47,273 nucleotides of DNA from Strigamia acuminata (taxonomy: Eukaryota; Arthropoda; Chilopoda; Geophilomorpha; Linotaeniidae): the NCBI GenBank assembly GCA_949358305.1, contig CASHSZ010000097.1:1-47273 (forward strand), read 5' to 3'. Made by a program: the position numbers and the translations under genes. The notes beneath the pieces are model-generated. The model was not told the DNA's origin and did not search any database. It was given only the letters and a program-made list of their open reading frames with translations. The first letter of the stretch is position 1; every line of letters begins with the position of its first letter. This document shows positions 21,267 to 31,790 of the stretch, piece after piece.

Positions 21267-21290
21267 TTTCGCGGATTGGCTTCCGCGAAA
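21267..21290. repeat. 9-bp hairpin at the unit start
   Basis: TTTCGCGGA (21267-21275) and its complement TCCGCGAAA (21282-21290) enclose the loop TTGGCT. The unit begins three bases before this stem. The same hairpin is at 32848-32871 and 44429-44452, at both internal junctions. Confidence 0.9.
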
Positions 21291-21624
21291 TCCGCATTTC
21301 GGGGGCGACTATTCTGGGGATTCCGGGTGGACCAAACTCTTCCGGAAAACATCCGGGGTGGTGTTGGGAGTGTCAATAGACTGTTTTGTGTCAAGGTTGT
21401 CAATTTTCATGTGAGTATTGGAAGGTTCATTTCTGCACATTCTCATGTATTTTTTTTCACAGGAGCGACAAGGAGCGATGAAGCGGGATCGAGCGAGAGT
21501 GGGTAAAATAAACTGGTTTACGTCTCCAATGCGCGTTCAAGATGGAATACGAACTCGGAATCGACTCCAACACGCGTTCGCGTGACATACGGACGCATTC
21601 ACGACCCAGATCAAAAAATGATCT
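21291..21624. other. Unit leading segment, no gene
   Basis: Mixed-composition sequence before the 56-bp array. Contains a T-run followed by CACAG, resembling a splice acceptor, near 21448-21462, but no supported exon. A frame of 137 codons exists across the later junction (32674-33087) and only partly here. It is not recognised and probably not a gene. Confidence 0.4.
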
Positions 21625-22440
21625 CGTATTCGACTCGCTTTCTAGTCGAGTACGAATTTTGCCCTTCTTCAACGCGAAATCGTATTCGACTCGTTTTCGA
21701 GTCGAATGCGAATTTTGCCCTTCTTCAACGCGAAATCGTATTCGACTCGTTTTCGAGTCGAGTACGAATTTTGCCCTTCTTCAACGCGAAATCGTATTCG
21801 ACTCGTTTTCGAGTCGAGTACGAATTTTGCCCTTCTTCAACGCGAAATCGTATTCGACTCGTTTTCGAGTCGAGTACGAATTTTGCCCTTCTACAACGCG
21901 AAATCGTATTCGACTCGCTTTCGAGTCGAATGCGAATTTTGCCCTTCTTCAACGCGAAATCGTATTCGACTCGTTATCGAGTCGAATGCGAATTTTGCCC
22001 TTCTTCAACGCGAAATCGTATTCGACTCGTTTTCGAGTCGAATGCGAGTTTTGCCCTTCTTCAACGCGAAATCGTATTCGACTCGTTTTCGAGTCGAATG
22101 CGAATTTTGCCCTTCTTCAACGCGAAATCGTATTCGACTCGTTTTCGAGTCGAATACGAGTTTTGCCCTTCTTCAACGCGAAATCGTATTCGACTCGTTT
22201 TCGAGTCAAATACGAGTTTTGCCCTTCTTCAACGCGAAATCGTATTCGACTCGTTTTCGAGTCGAATGCGAATTTTGCCCTTCTTCAACGCGAAATCGTA
22301 TTCGACTCGTTTTCGAGTCGAATACGAGTTTTGCCCTTCTTCAACGCGAAATCGTATTCGACTCGTTTTCGAGTCAAATACGAGTTTTGCCCTTCTTCAA
22401 CGCGAAATCGTATTCGACTCGTTTTCGAGTCGAATACGAG
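21625..22440. repeat. 56-bp tandem hairpin repeat, left array, copy 1
   Basis: Fifteen starts spaced exactly 56 bp (21625, 21681 ... 22409), the last unit partial. Each unit carries ATTCGACTCG, TTTT, then CGAGTCGAAT, a 10-bp stem with a four-base loop, joined by a linker containing GCCCTTCTTCAACGCG. Because 56 is not a multiple of three, the array is open in all plus frames, producing spurious long ORFs. Copies at 33206-34021 and 44787-45602. Confidence 0.97.
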
Positions 22441-22990
22441 ATAGTCGATGACCCGTTCCCGGACTTTGACTCGTACGACTCGTATTCGAGATGTATTCGA
22501 GATGTATTCGAATCGTATTCGAGTCGCATTCGAGATGGTCGATGATTTCCACTCGCTCGTATACGCGATGTATACGAGCTCGTATTTTGATCGTAATCGT
22601 AAACGAATCGTTTACAAGTCGTATACAAGTTGTATACGACGTGTATACACCTCGTATACGAACGAAGTTTGGAAAATCCACCGGATACTTACTACGACAT
22701 GAAAACACATAGTAGTCACATACGTCTTATTTGGAAATTGTGTTTTCACAAACTTCGTTCGTATACGAGGTGTATACACGTCGTATACAACTTGTATACG
22801 ACTTGTAAACGATTCGTTTACGATTACGATCAAAATACGAGCTCGTATACAACGCGTATACGAGCGAGTGGAAATCATCGACCATCTCGAATACGACTCG
22901 AATACGATTCGAATACATCTCGAATACATCTCGAATACGAGTCGTACGAGTCAAAGTCCGGGAACGGGTCATCGACTATCTCGTATTCGA
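22430..22990. repeat. Large palindrome 1, copy 1
   Basis: Arms 22430-22670 and 22750-22990, 241 bp each, with about two mismatches, enclosing a 79-nt loop (22671-22749). Arms are built from short self-complementary words such as GTATACGAGCTCGTATAC and CGTATTCGAATCG. The loop is unrelated to these words. Copies at 34011-34571 and 45592-46152. Confidence 0.95.
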
Positions 22991-23541
22991 GTTGTTACGA
23001 GTTCGTATTTTGATCGTATTCGTATTCGAATCGAATTCGAATCGTATTCGAATCGAATACGAATCGAATTCGAGTCGTATTCGAGATGGTCGATGATTTC
23101 CACTCGCTCGTATACGCGTTGTATACGAGCTCGTATTTTGATCGTAATCGTAAACGAATCGTTTACAAGTCGTATACAAGTTGTATACGACGTGTATACA
23201 CCTCGTATACGAACGAAGTTTGTGAAAACACAATTTCCAAATAAGACGTATGTGACTACTATGTGTTTTCATGTCGTAGTAAGTATCCGGTGGATTTTCC
23301 AAACTTCGTTCGTATACGAGGTGTATACACGTCGTATACAACTTGTATACGACTTGTAAACGATTCGTTTACGATTACGATCAAAATACGAGCTCGTATA
23401 CAACGCGTATACGAGCGAGTGGAAATCATCGACCATCTCGAATACGACTCGAATTCGATTCGTATTCGATTCGAATACGAATCGAATTCGATTCGAATAC
23501 GAATACGATCAAAATACGAACTCGTAACAACTCGAATACGA
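22981..23541. repeat. Large palindrome 2 with reversed loop, copy 1
   Basis: Arms 22981-23221 and 23301-23541, again 241 bp, around a 79-nt loop (23222-23300) that is the exact reverse complement of the loop in palindrome 1. The inner arm sequence matches palindrome 1, but the outer parts differ. Copies at 34562-35122 and 46143-46703. Confidence 0.95.
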
Positions 23542-23572
23542 ATCAAAGTCCGGGAAACAAAAATCATCGACC

Positions 23573-23897
23573 ATCTCGTATACGATTCGAAAGCGAATCG
23601 AATACGATTTCGCGTTGAGAAAAGGCAAAACTCGCATTCGACTCGAAAACGAGTCGAATACGATTTCGCGTTGAAGAAGGGCAAAATTCGCATTCGACTC
23701 GAAAGCGAGTCGAATACGATTTCGCGTTGAGAAAAGGCAAAACTCGCATTCGACTCGAAAACGAGTCGAATACGATTTCGCGTTGAAGAAGGGCAAAACT
23801 CGCATTCGACTCGAAAACGAGTCGAATACGATTTCGCGTTGAAGAAGGGCAAAATTCGTATTCGATTCGAAAGCGAATCGAATACGATTTCGCTTGG
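23573..23897. repeat. 56-bp hairpin repeat in opposite orientation, copy 1
   Basis: About six units with exact 56-bp spacing (23601, 23657, 23713, 23769, 23825, 23881) that are the reverse complement of the left array. With the left array and central palindromes they make 21625-23897 one large fold-back structure. Copies at 35154-35478 and 46735-47059. Confidence 0.95.
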
Positions 23898-24670
23898 GAA
23901 AAGGACTCGAATGCGCCTCCACGTTGCAATGCGCATTTGTGTAAACGATGATGGAATCCCCTGCTTAAATACTGGCTATCGCGTCACGTAACAGCAACGT
24001 GCCACGTCACGTAATTGCAACGTGCCGCGCTATGCCACACAATGTGCCGCCGCGATAGGCCATCGAACCTGAATGTGTGTGATGCGAAACGCGCGAGTAC
24101 ACGCGCGGAGAACGCGCGGCAATGCTAGCAACAGGAGCGCAACTGCCCAAGAAATTGCTCAACAATAAAAGGCACGTGGAAGCACGTGCCTGAAACAATA
24201 GGCACTTCAAATAAAGTTATTGTTAAAAAACGGGCTTGAAAACCAACAATTACACAATAATTAAGGGGCAAGAAATGAACTTTGCTGCAATGCAAAGTTC
24301 TCAAAATACAGAGAAATGAAAGTTACACTTGTATAAAGAATTGACAATGTTTGAAACCAATAAAAACTACAAAAACACACTTGTAAAAAACCCAAAACAA
24401 CCCCCAGAATGAATTATTTGACTCAAATTAACCCTAAAACGGTCTTGGAGGTCGTGCAGACGACAGAGTCGGATCGGAAGGTTGCTAAAACCTGACGCCA
24501 AAACTAGCAATGGGACAGCTAGTTAGAAAACAGCTTTTTCATCAATCATGAACGCTGAAAACCTCACCCAGGGGTAGAAAATGATGGAGAGAACGTTTTC
24601 GCCATCTAAAACGGTCTAAAACGGCTCTAAAATGCCTAAACCGGCGCCTGGAACGTGGCGCAGTTGTTGG
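23898..24670. other. Non-coding segment
   Basis: No gene seen. Contains a perfect 9-bp hairpin AGGCACGTG (24170-24178), loop GAAG, complement at 24183-24191. A rho-like bacterial terminator is not implied in this eukaryotic context. Copy 2 is at 35479-36251. Confidence 0.5.
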
Positions 24671-24961
24671 GTCAAATATTGTCAAAAATCAGTGGAAATT
24701 TGTCAAATACTGGCAAAAATCTGCTGAAATTTGTCAAAAATTGCCAAATTTTGGCGCAAGTTACGTGAGGTTTGCGCGCATCCAACTATGACGAAAAATC
24801 CACGCGTGTGCACGCGCGATTTACTGGCGCGTTGGAAGCGTTAAAATAAATTTTTCCAATGTCTAATACAATTTGCACCGAATTATGGCAATTTTTGACA
24901 AATTTACATGGATTTTTGCCAGTATTTGACAAATTTCCACGGATTTTTGACAATATTTGAC
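24671..24961. repeat. MITE-like inverted repeat
   Basis: Arms of about 85-100 bp (24671-24757 and 24875-24961) are imperfect reverse complements, built from GTCAAATACTGGCAAAAATC-like words, around a spacer of about 115 bp. No clear target duplication found. A direct copy of the left arm follows at about 25052-25172. Copy 2 at 36252-36542. Confidence 0.75.
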
Positions 24962-25051
24962 AAATTGCAGACAAATTTCAGACAAATTTCAATTAATTTT
25001 AGAAATTTTATGAGAAATTTCAGCAAATGTTTGAGGATTGAGGAAATCTTC

Positions 25052-25172
25052 TGAAATTTGTCAAATATAGGCAAAAATCTTCTGAAATTTGTCAAATACA
25101 GGCAAAAATCTGCTGAAAATTGTCAAAAATTGCCCAAATTCCGTGCAAGTTTTGCAAGTTTTGCGCGCATCA
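25052..25172. repeat. Direct copy of the left arm of the 24671 inverted repeat
   Basis: Repeats GAAATTTGTCAAATA-GGCAAAAATCT words and the following GCAAGTTTTGCGCGCATC tail seen at 24760-24783, in the same orientation. Copy 2 at 36633-36753. Confidence 0.75.
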
Positions 25173-25896
25173 AATCGTATGCGCGCCTATACTATTGCAC
25201 GAGCGCATTGACGCGTGATGAACACCGATTACGTTTACGAAGTGAATTCGAGCTACAAAAGTATCGAGTCGCCATTCTATGATGGAAAAAAAAAATTAAG
25301 TGTAAACAAACAAAATAAAAACTTTAATATACAAGAAACGTACAATTCCACTCAACTTTGTTTCAAATTTTATTTATTGGATCATTGAAAATAAACAGTA
25401 GTGTTGTGCACTGTACGCTTAAGTGTTTACCGGCGATGCGTTGTTTTGTGGTGGGGATTTGCCTCGATAATTGATCTTTTCTCTTTGTTTGCAATATTTT
25501 TTTGGCCTTTTTTGTTGATTTTTCGGTTTGAAATTGTTTTTTTTCCGGTGTAATTTAAGTGGTGGAAGGTTGTTGGGGTGTGTTGAGGGTAATTTTGGCG
25601 GTTTTTGGGTCGGGATTAGTGTTTTCTGCGATTTTTGATCGGTATTTGGGGTAACGCATGCGAATCGCCGTCGATGCGTCGACCGTAGCAAGTGTGGTTG
25701 AAGTGATTTCGTTCATTCGTTATTTTAATGAAAATTAGGTATTTATTGTGACCACACGAGCACGTAGCAAGTGCGCGCGCAAGTTAAATGTGTAGAGGCC
25801 TGTGAGAAAATAAAACGTGCGTGGAAGCGGCGTAAATATTCTTTGGTGACTGCCATGGGTTTGTGCTTTGTCGTGGGCGCGATATGTCTGCGATAT
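25173..25896. other. AT-rich non-coding segment
   Basis: No gene, RNA or organised repeat recognised between the direct arm copy and the hAT MITE. Short frames with runs of Lys or Pro reflect base composition. Confidence 0.5.
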
Positions 25897-25904
25897 ATAT
25901 GCGT

Positions 25905-26296
25905 TAGGGATGAGAACGGGACCAATTTTCGGGTCCCGACCCGTCCCGGGTCCATTACGTTAGCGTAATACGCGCGTATGATTGCATAATTGAAATAAAT
26001 CAGTATTAAGCCTAATATTAGGCCTAATAATGCTAAAATAAAGTAAAGAAACAACAATATTTTGGTCATACAGTGTAATTTACTTTTAATAATGAGTTTG
26101 TTGTTGTTGTTTATTTACTTTATTTTAGCATTATCAGGCTCAATATTAGGCTTAATAGTGATAAATAACAACTGGAATTAGAAAATTGTCTCCGCCTCGC
26201 AGTACGAATTTAGCAACTGTAATCCCGTCCCGTCCCGTATCCGCATAGGGCAAACATTACCAGTCCAGTCCCTATCCCGGTCCGTTCTTATCCCTA
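25905..26296. mobile_element. Non-autonomous Ac-like hAT element (MITE), copy 1
   Basis: A 392-bp element with terminal inverted repeats TAGGGATGAGAACGGGACC (left) and TAGGGATAAGAACGGACC (right, reverse complement), closely like Ac/Ds-type hAT ends. It is flanked by a perfect 8-bp target duplication ATATGCGT (25897-25904 and 26297-26304), the hAT signature. Internally a second inverted repeat (GCCTAATATTAGGCC, AATGCTAAAATAAAGTAAA and complements) makes it fold on itself. There is no transposase, so it needs one in trans. Confidence 0.95.
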
Positions 26297-26304
26297 ATAT
26301 GCGT

Positions 26305-27560
26305 GATGTAGCGCGTTTGCGCGCGCGATCTAGTGCGTTTGAGCGCGCGATGTAGCACCTTGAGCGTGTCCAAATGTGTACAGGTGCTCAAAAGATGTGC
26401 GAGGGCTTCACGTGCATACACGAAGCATAAACGTGAAGAAAACAGCAGAAGCAGTTGTGTGTGATATTTATAAAACCACATCACACAAGGGAATACTACT
26501 AATGATACAAAAAGCAATAAACTTTATGAATATTGAAATAAACTTACAAAATGGTGGAAAAAACATGGCGTACTGCCTTGAATATATGCCGGGATGTTAT
26601 CAATCTTCCGGGCCCCATGTGTGTTTGATTTTAGTCCTAATTTTGGTGTATTTTTTTTTTTTTGCCTTGGTTTTTCTCGTTTCTTGGAGAGTGCTGAGGC
26701 ATGCCGAGGTGTTCTCGGGCGTGTGCGCCTGTTGAAGATCGAGCGTTTCATATTTTGTGTTTAATAAGCCTACCGTGGTGCCTCGAGCGTTTATTAATTT
26801 CTCCACTCGAGGCACTTCACTAACACCTCCCCGGTGTTTAAACGAGTAGCGGCGCTTATTTGACCCCGGTGTTTACTGTTTAAAATTGTCGTGTGTTTTC
26901 AAAGTTCTTAATTTGTTTAAAAGCAAACAAAATGGATATTTGTTAATTTTTATTTGATTTTATCAATTTCTATTGGTTTCTTGCTGATTTTTAATCGGTT
27001 TTTCTCTATTTGTGACAATTTTTGCCAATTTTAATCGTTATTTGTCATTCTGAATTGATTATTGTCCGATTTCAGTCGATTTTTGTTGATTTTTAATCAT
27101 GTTTGTTCGTTTTTAATCAATTTTTGTCCCATGCCTTACGATCAGTTCGAATAATTGACACCATACTGTGCTGTTACTCGTATTCAAGATGGCGTCGCAA
27201 ACTCAAGGCCGAATTCCGCTGATTTCATTTATTGCGACTGTTTGCGCTCCATACGTGTGAAAAGGATTATGGGAAAAATCCTCAATGCAGGCCATTTTGG
27301 TGTTAAATGAGCGAGGAAGGCAGGAGATGAGAAAAATTTGTAAAATTTCAAAAAAAAGCTAAACAATCAAAATTTACATGAAGATCAATATTTCTGGCTC
27401 GAAATGCATGTATCAGCAATTTCGGGATATTTTCGGGGTGAAATTGACTCGTTCGGAACACTGGGAAGGAACCCCACCCCGCATTCCCCATGCGTCGGCG
27501 CGCGCGTAGACGAAAATTCAAATCCAGGTGTTCAGACGGCCCCACGTTATTTTCGGGTTC
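26305..27560. other. AT-rich non-coding segment
   Basis: No gene recognised. Degraded relatives of the CTCGAATAAACGCC repeat occur near 26570 and 26780. A stretch at 26920-27125 has recurring TTTTTAATC words. A hydrophobic frame at 26376-26735 depends on a T-run and is not credible. Confidence 0.5.
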
Positions 27561-30500
27561 CAAGTTGGGTTTCACAAATGTACCGTATTGCCTCGAATAA
27601 ACGCCGGGACGTTTATTAAACTTCTCGTGTGTGTTTAATTTTGATCCGCATTTAACTGTTTTTTTTTTCACCGAAAGTTACTTCATTTTTTATTAACATG
27701 GAAAAAGAATGAACCTTTACAAAATACTAATAATAACGTTATAATAAGCAGTTACAATTGAAATTAAAACAACATTTTTTTTTTAATTAGAAACCAAAGC
27801 AGAATCATCCCTAAATTCTGACACGGCGTTGTCAAACAAACAGTTGGCGCCAAAACGAGAAATTAGGCAACAAAACATTTTGAATGCTACAAAAACACAT
27901 TAAATAACCATAAAACAAATAAAAATAAATACAACAGCTAAACCAAATTGTAATAAACAAGACAGCAAAGTGCGGGAGTGAGTGACAACGCCAAAAAAAC
28001 GCCCGAAAACGCCCCAAGAACGCACCAAAACGCCCCAAGAACGCACCAAAACGCCAGATAACCGTGCAACTTGAGGCAAAAAACATGCAAACATAATTTT
28101 TTGCTTTGAGTGGCACGATTTTCAGGCTTTTTGGAGCATTTTGAAGCGTTTTGGGGCGTTTTAGAACGTTTTTGCTTATTTTTTAGCATTCTCATGCGAG
28201 CTCGCGCGTGCAGGCGAGAAAAAAACAAACTTATTTCTTCAAGAGTTAAAAAAAAAATAACCCTAACCAGGAAATTACTGTAAAAACAACGGCTTGCCTC
28301 GAATAAACGCCGGGGCGTTTACTAATTTTCAAGACTGGAAGTGAGGCGAGATGTTGTTTGCTTTATTTGTTAAAACAAATTAGGCGTCACTAATTCACCT
28401 GTATTAGGGTTTCGGTTCTGAGAAACCGGACGAGGAGTCACAATAACGGGACACGGGAAATTTCAAAACTTACCGGTTTCGTCAAAACGCCATTGAAACG
28501 TTACATTTTTATAGCGTGTCAATGATAAAAATGGTCATTTTGGATGAAAAACGGCCATTTTGGATGAAAAATGGCCACTTTTACTATAAAAAATGGCTGA
28601 AAATGGCCATTTTTACTATGACAAATGGCTGAAAATGGCCATTTTAATAAAAAAAGGCCATTTTTACTTCGAAAATTGGCTAAAAATGGCCACTTGAGTG
28701 AGTGACAACGCCAAAAAACGCGTGCAAACGCCTGCGAACGCCCCAAAACGCCCCAAAACGCCAGATGACAATGCAACTTGAGGCATAAAACTTGAAAACA
28801 CAATTTTAAACGTCACAAAAGTTGAAACAAAGATGAAAAATTAATTTTTTGCCTCAAGTTGCGCGATTTTCAGGCCTTTTGGAGTGTTTTTGAGCATTTT
28901 TTGGCGTTCTCAGCGGCGTGTTTGCCTCAAATAAACGCCGGTTTAAACAAAAAATGACGTCATTTTTGGTTTAAAATTGAAGTAAAACACAAAATATTTT
29001 AGTTTTTAAATGCAACTGGTCTAAATTTTGTCAAATGTTGTCATACTTCTTGAAAGTCATCATTTATTGATAAAAAATTTGAAAATTTACCTAATTGTAG
29101 CATGTATTTGTGGTTAGTTTTGATTTGAATTCAAACTGTAATTTTTTGCTTCGAGTTGCGCGATTTTCAGGCGTTTTGGGGCGTTTTTGAGCTTTTTTTG
29201 GCGTCCTCGGGCGAGCTCGCGCGTGCACGTCACAAGTAACCCTAATCAGGAAAGAACCTACAAAAACTATGGCTTGCCTCGCATAAACGCCGGGGCGTTT
29301 ATTCATTTTCAAAAAGACAAATGAAATGGATAAATAAAGAAATTAGCGGGGAAATCCAACATGGCGCCCACTTCAAATCCGCTAGAGCGGCAAAACACGA
29401 CATTTGAATTTCAACACAAGAATAAAATCAAGAATACACACTGTATTGAATAAAATAACATTAGGAAATGTAATTTCCTACAACAAAAGCACTATTTATT
29501 AAAAGAACACTTGAAAATAATCGTTTGCCGAACGGAATGAACTCGGTCAGCAGCGCACAAGTGCGTACCGACAACGAACGCTCGAAACGACAAAACGACC
29601 GTTCCGGGACAAAAATAAAGCAAACCAATCGACAGATCACCCCCAAATTAGTCTAAATCAATTCTAAAACCTATCCATAACACAAGAATAAGGTCCAAAC
29701 AAAAGGTTAGAAGTTTGAACACAACCGAATTAGATTAAGAAATATGACGTCACGCGTCTTACGCAAGTGATCTGTAAATCGACGAATGCACTAAAAATCA
29801 TCCAAAATCACACAAAATGAGCAAGAATTAAAGAAATAAGACACAGAGAAGTAATAAAACTTTAAATAGCAATGAATAAAGATAATATCAATATCATAGA
29901 CACTAAAATTCATGAAAACACTGTAACTTTTAATAAATCACAAAAAATGAAAGTTTAATATGTAAAAATATCTAAAAAGCTGAAATTCAAGAAAAGCAAA
30001 AATTAAAGACACTTTGTTAACTTTAATTAAGACAATAAATGACATAAAATCCGGACACAACAATTATTCCATTTTGGATGAAAAACGGCCCTTTTGGATG
30101 AAAAACGGCCATTTTGGATGAAAAACGGCTAAAAATAACCATTTTTCTATGAAAAATGGCTAAAAATGGCTAAAAATGGCCATTTGATTGAATGACAACG
30201 CCAAAAAACGCCCAAGAACGCCCGCAAATGCCTAAAAATGCCTAAAAACGCCCCAAAACGCAAAATGACAATGCAACTTGAGGCAAAAAACATGAGAACA
30301 CAATTGTAAACGTTACAAAAGTTGAAACAAAAATAAACAATTAATGTTTTGCCTCGAGTTGCACGATTTTCAGGCGTTTTGGAGTATTTTTTGGCGTTCT
30401 CAGGCGTACTCGCGCGTACACGTCACTGCCGAGTAAAAAAAACATACTTATTTCTTCAAGAGTTAAAAAGGAAGTAACCCTAATCAGGAAAAAAAATGCA

Positions 30501-31790
30501 AAAACAATGGCTTGCCTCGAACAAACGCCAGAAGTGAGGCGAGATGTTGTTTGCTTTATTTATTAAATCAAATTAGGCGTTGCTAATTCACCTGTATCTC
30601 TTAGTTCGACGTAAGAACACGCGCTTTTTTTAAAATGAAAGCCCAAGTTGGGTTTCATAAACGTACCGTATTGCCTTGAATAAAAGCCGGGGTGTTTATT
30701 AATTTTTAAGACCAGAAACGAGGCGAGATCACGACTCAAGATTAAGCGAGAAGAAATAAACGTGTTTCTTCTAAAGGAAGTAACCCTAATCAGGAAAAAC
30801 TTACATAAACAATGGTTTGCCTTGAATAAACGCCGGGGCGTTTATAAATTTTCAAGACGGGAGGCAAGGTGAGATGATGATGCGGTGCGACGCGAATAAA
30901 AGCCCAAGTTGGGTATTGCCTCGAATAAACGCCGGGGCGTTTATTAATTTTCAAAACCGGAAATGAGGCGAGATCAAAACGCCATTGAAACGTTACATTT
31001 TAATAACGTTTCAACGATAAAAACGGCCATTTTTGATTAAAAAAACGACTAAAAATGGCCATTTTACTATAAAAACGGTGAAAAAAAAACATTTTTACTC
31101 TGAAAAATGGCTAAAAATGGCCATTTTGACGAAAAACGGCCATTTTTACTACGGAAAATGCTAAAAATGGCCACTTGAGTGAGTGACAACGCCAAAAAAC
31201 ACCTGCGAACGCCTGCGAACACATAAAAACACTCCAAAACGCCAGATGACAATGCAACTTGAGGCAAAAAACATGAGAACACAATTTTAAACGTCACAAA
31301 AGTTGAAATAAAGATGAAAAATTAATGTTTTGCCTCGAGTTGCGCGATTTTCAGGCGTTTTTGAGCGTTTTTTAGCATTTTTTGGCGTTCTCAGGCGTGC
31401 TCGTGTGTACACGTCACTGCCGAAGAAAAAAACAAACTTATTTCTTTTAGTTAAAATGTATTTCAAGCTTTAACAGGGGTTTAAACAGGAAATGACATCA
31501 TTTTTAGTTTAAAATTGAAGTAAAACACAAAATATTTTAGTTTTTGAATGCAACTGATCCACGTTATGTCAAATGTTTCCATTACTTCTTGAAAGCCAAA
31601 AAATTTGAAAATTTAGCTAATTTCAGCATGTATTTGTAGCTAGTTTTGATTTGAATACACACTGTAATGTTTTGCCTCGAGTTGCGCGATTTTCAGGCGT
31701 TTTGGGACGTTTTGGAGCAAAAAAAACAAACTTAATTCTTCAAGAGTTAAAAAGGAAGTAATCCTAATCAGGAAAAGCCCACAAAAAACA
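27561..31790. repeat. Cluster of degenerate inverted-repeat modules
   Basis: Three interleaved repeat types recur in this 4.2 kb. (1) CTCGAATAAACGCC copies at about 27590, 28288, 28924, 29277, 30516, 30674, 30825 and 30920; the best form a perfect palindrome with arms AATAAACGCC around GG. (2) An arm-loop-arm module whose left arm holds AACGCCAAAAAACGCC and GCAACTTGAGGCA and whose right arm holds TTGCCTCGAGTTGCGCGATTT, at 27976-28190, 28694-28915, 30196-30420 and 31185-31415, with right arm only at 29142-29215 and 31672-31720. (3) GGCCATTTT palindromic clusters at 28525-28695, 30065-30185 and 31010-31175. A linker CTTATTTCTTCAAGAGTTAA often joins them. They look like old nested insertions. 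Copy 2 is at 39142-43371. Confidence 0.8.

Noticed and set aside
21542-22545. Three overlapping 280-300 codon plus-strand frames (also at 33123 and 44704)
   Set aside because: They come from the 56-bp tandem array, which has no stop in any plus frame. The same peptide words appear in all three frames, as expected of a repeat and not of a protein.
22612-23936. Many 80-225 codon frames on both strands in the palindromes
   Set aside because: Palindromic words lacking stop codons open both strands. The peptides are Arg/Tyr/Ser/Ile-rich and mirror one another.
25743-26069. 108-codon minus-strand frame with a hydrophobic segment
   Set aside because: The start and hydrophobic stretch lie inside the hAT MITE's AT-rich inverted repeat. 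No family likeness.
26376-26735. 119-codon frame with a membrane-like segment
   Set aside because: The hydrophobic part is encoded by a T-run. Composition explains it.
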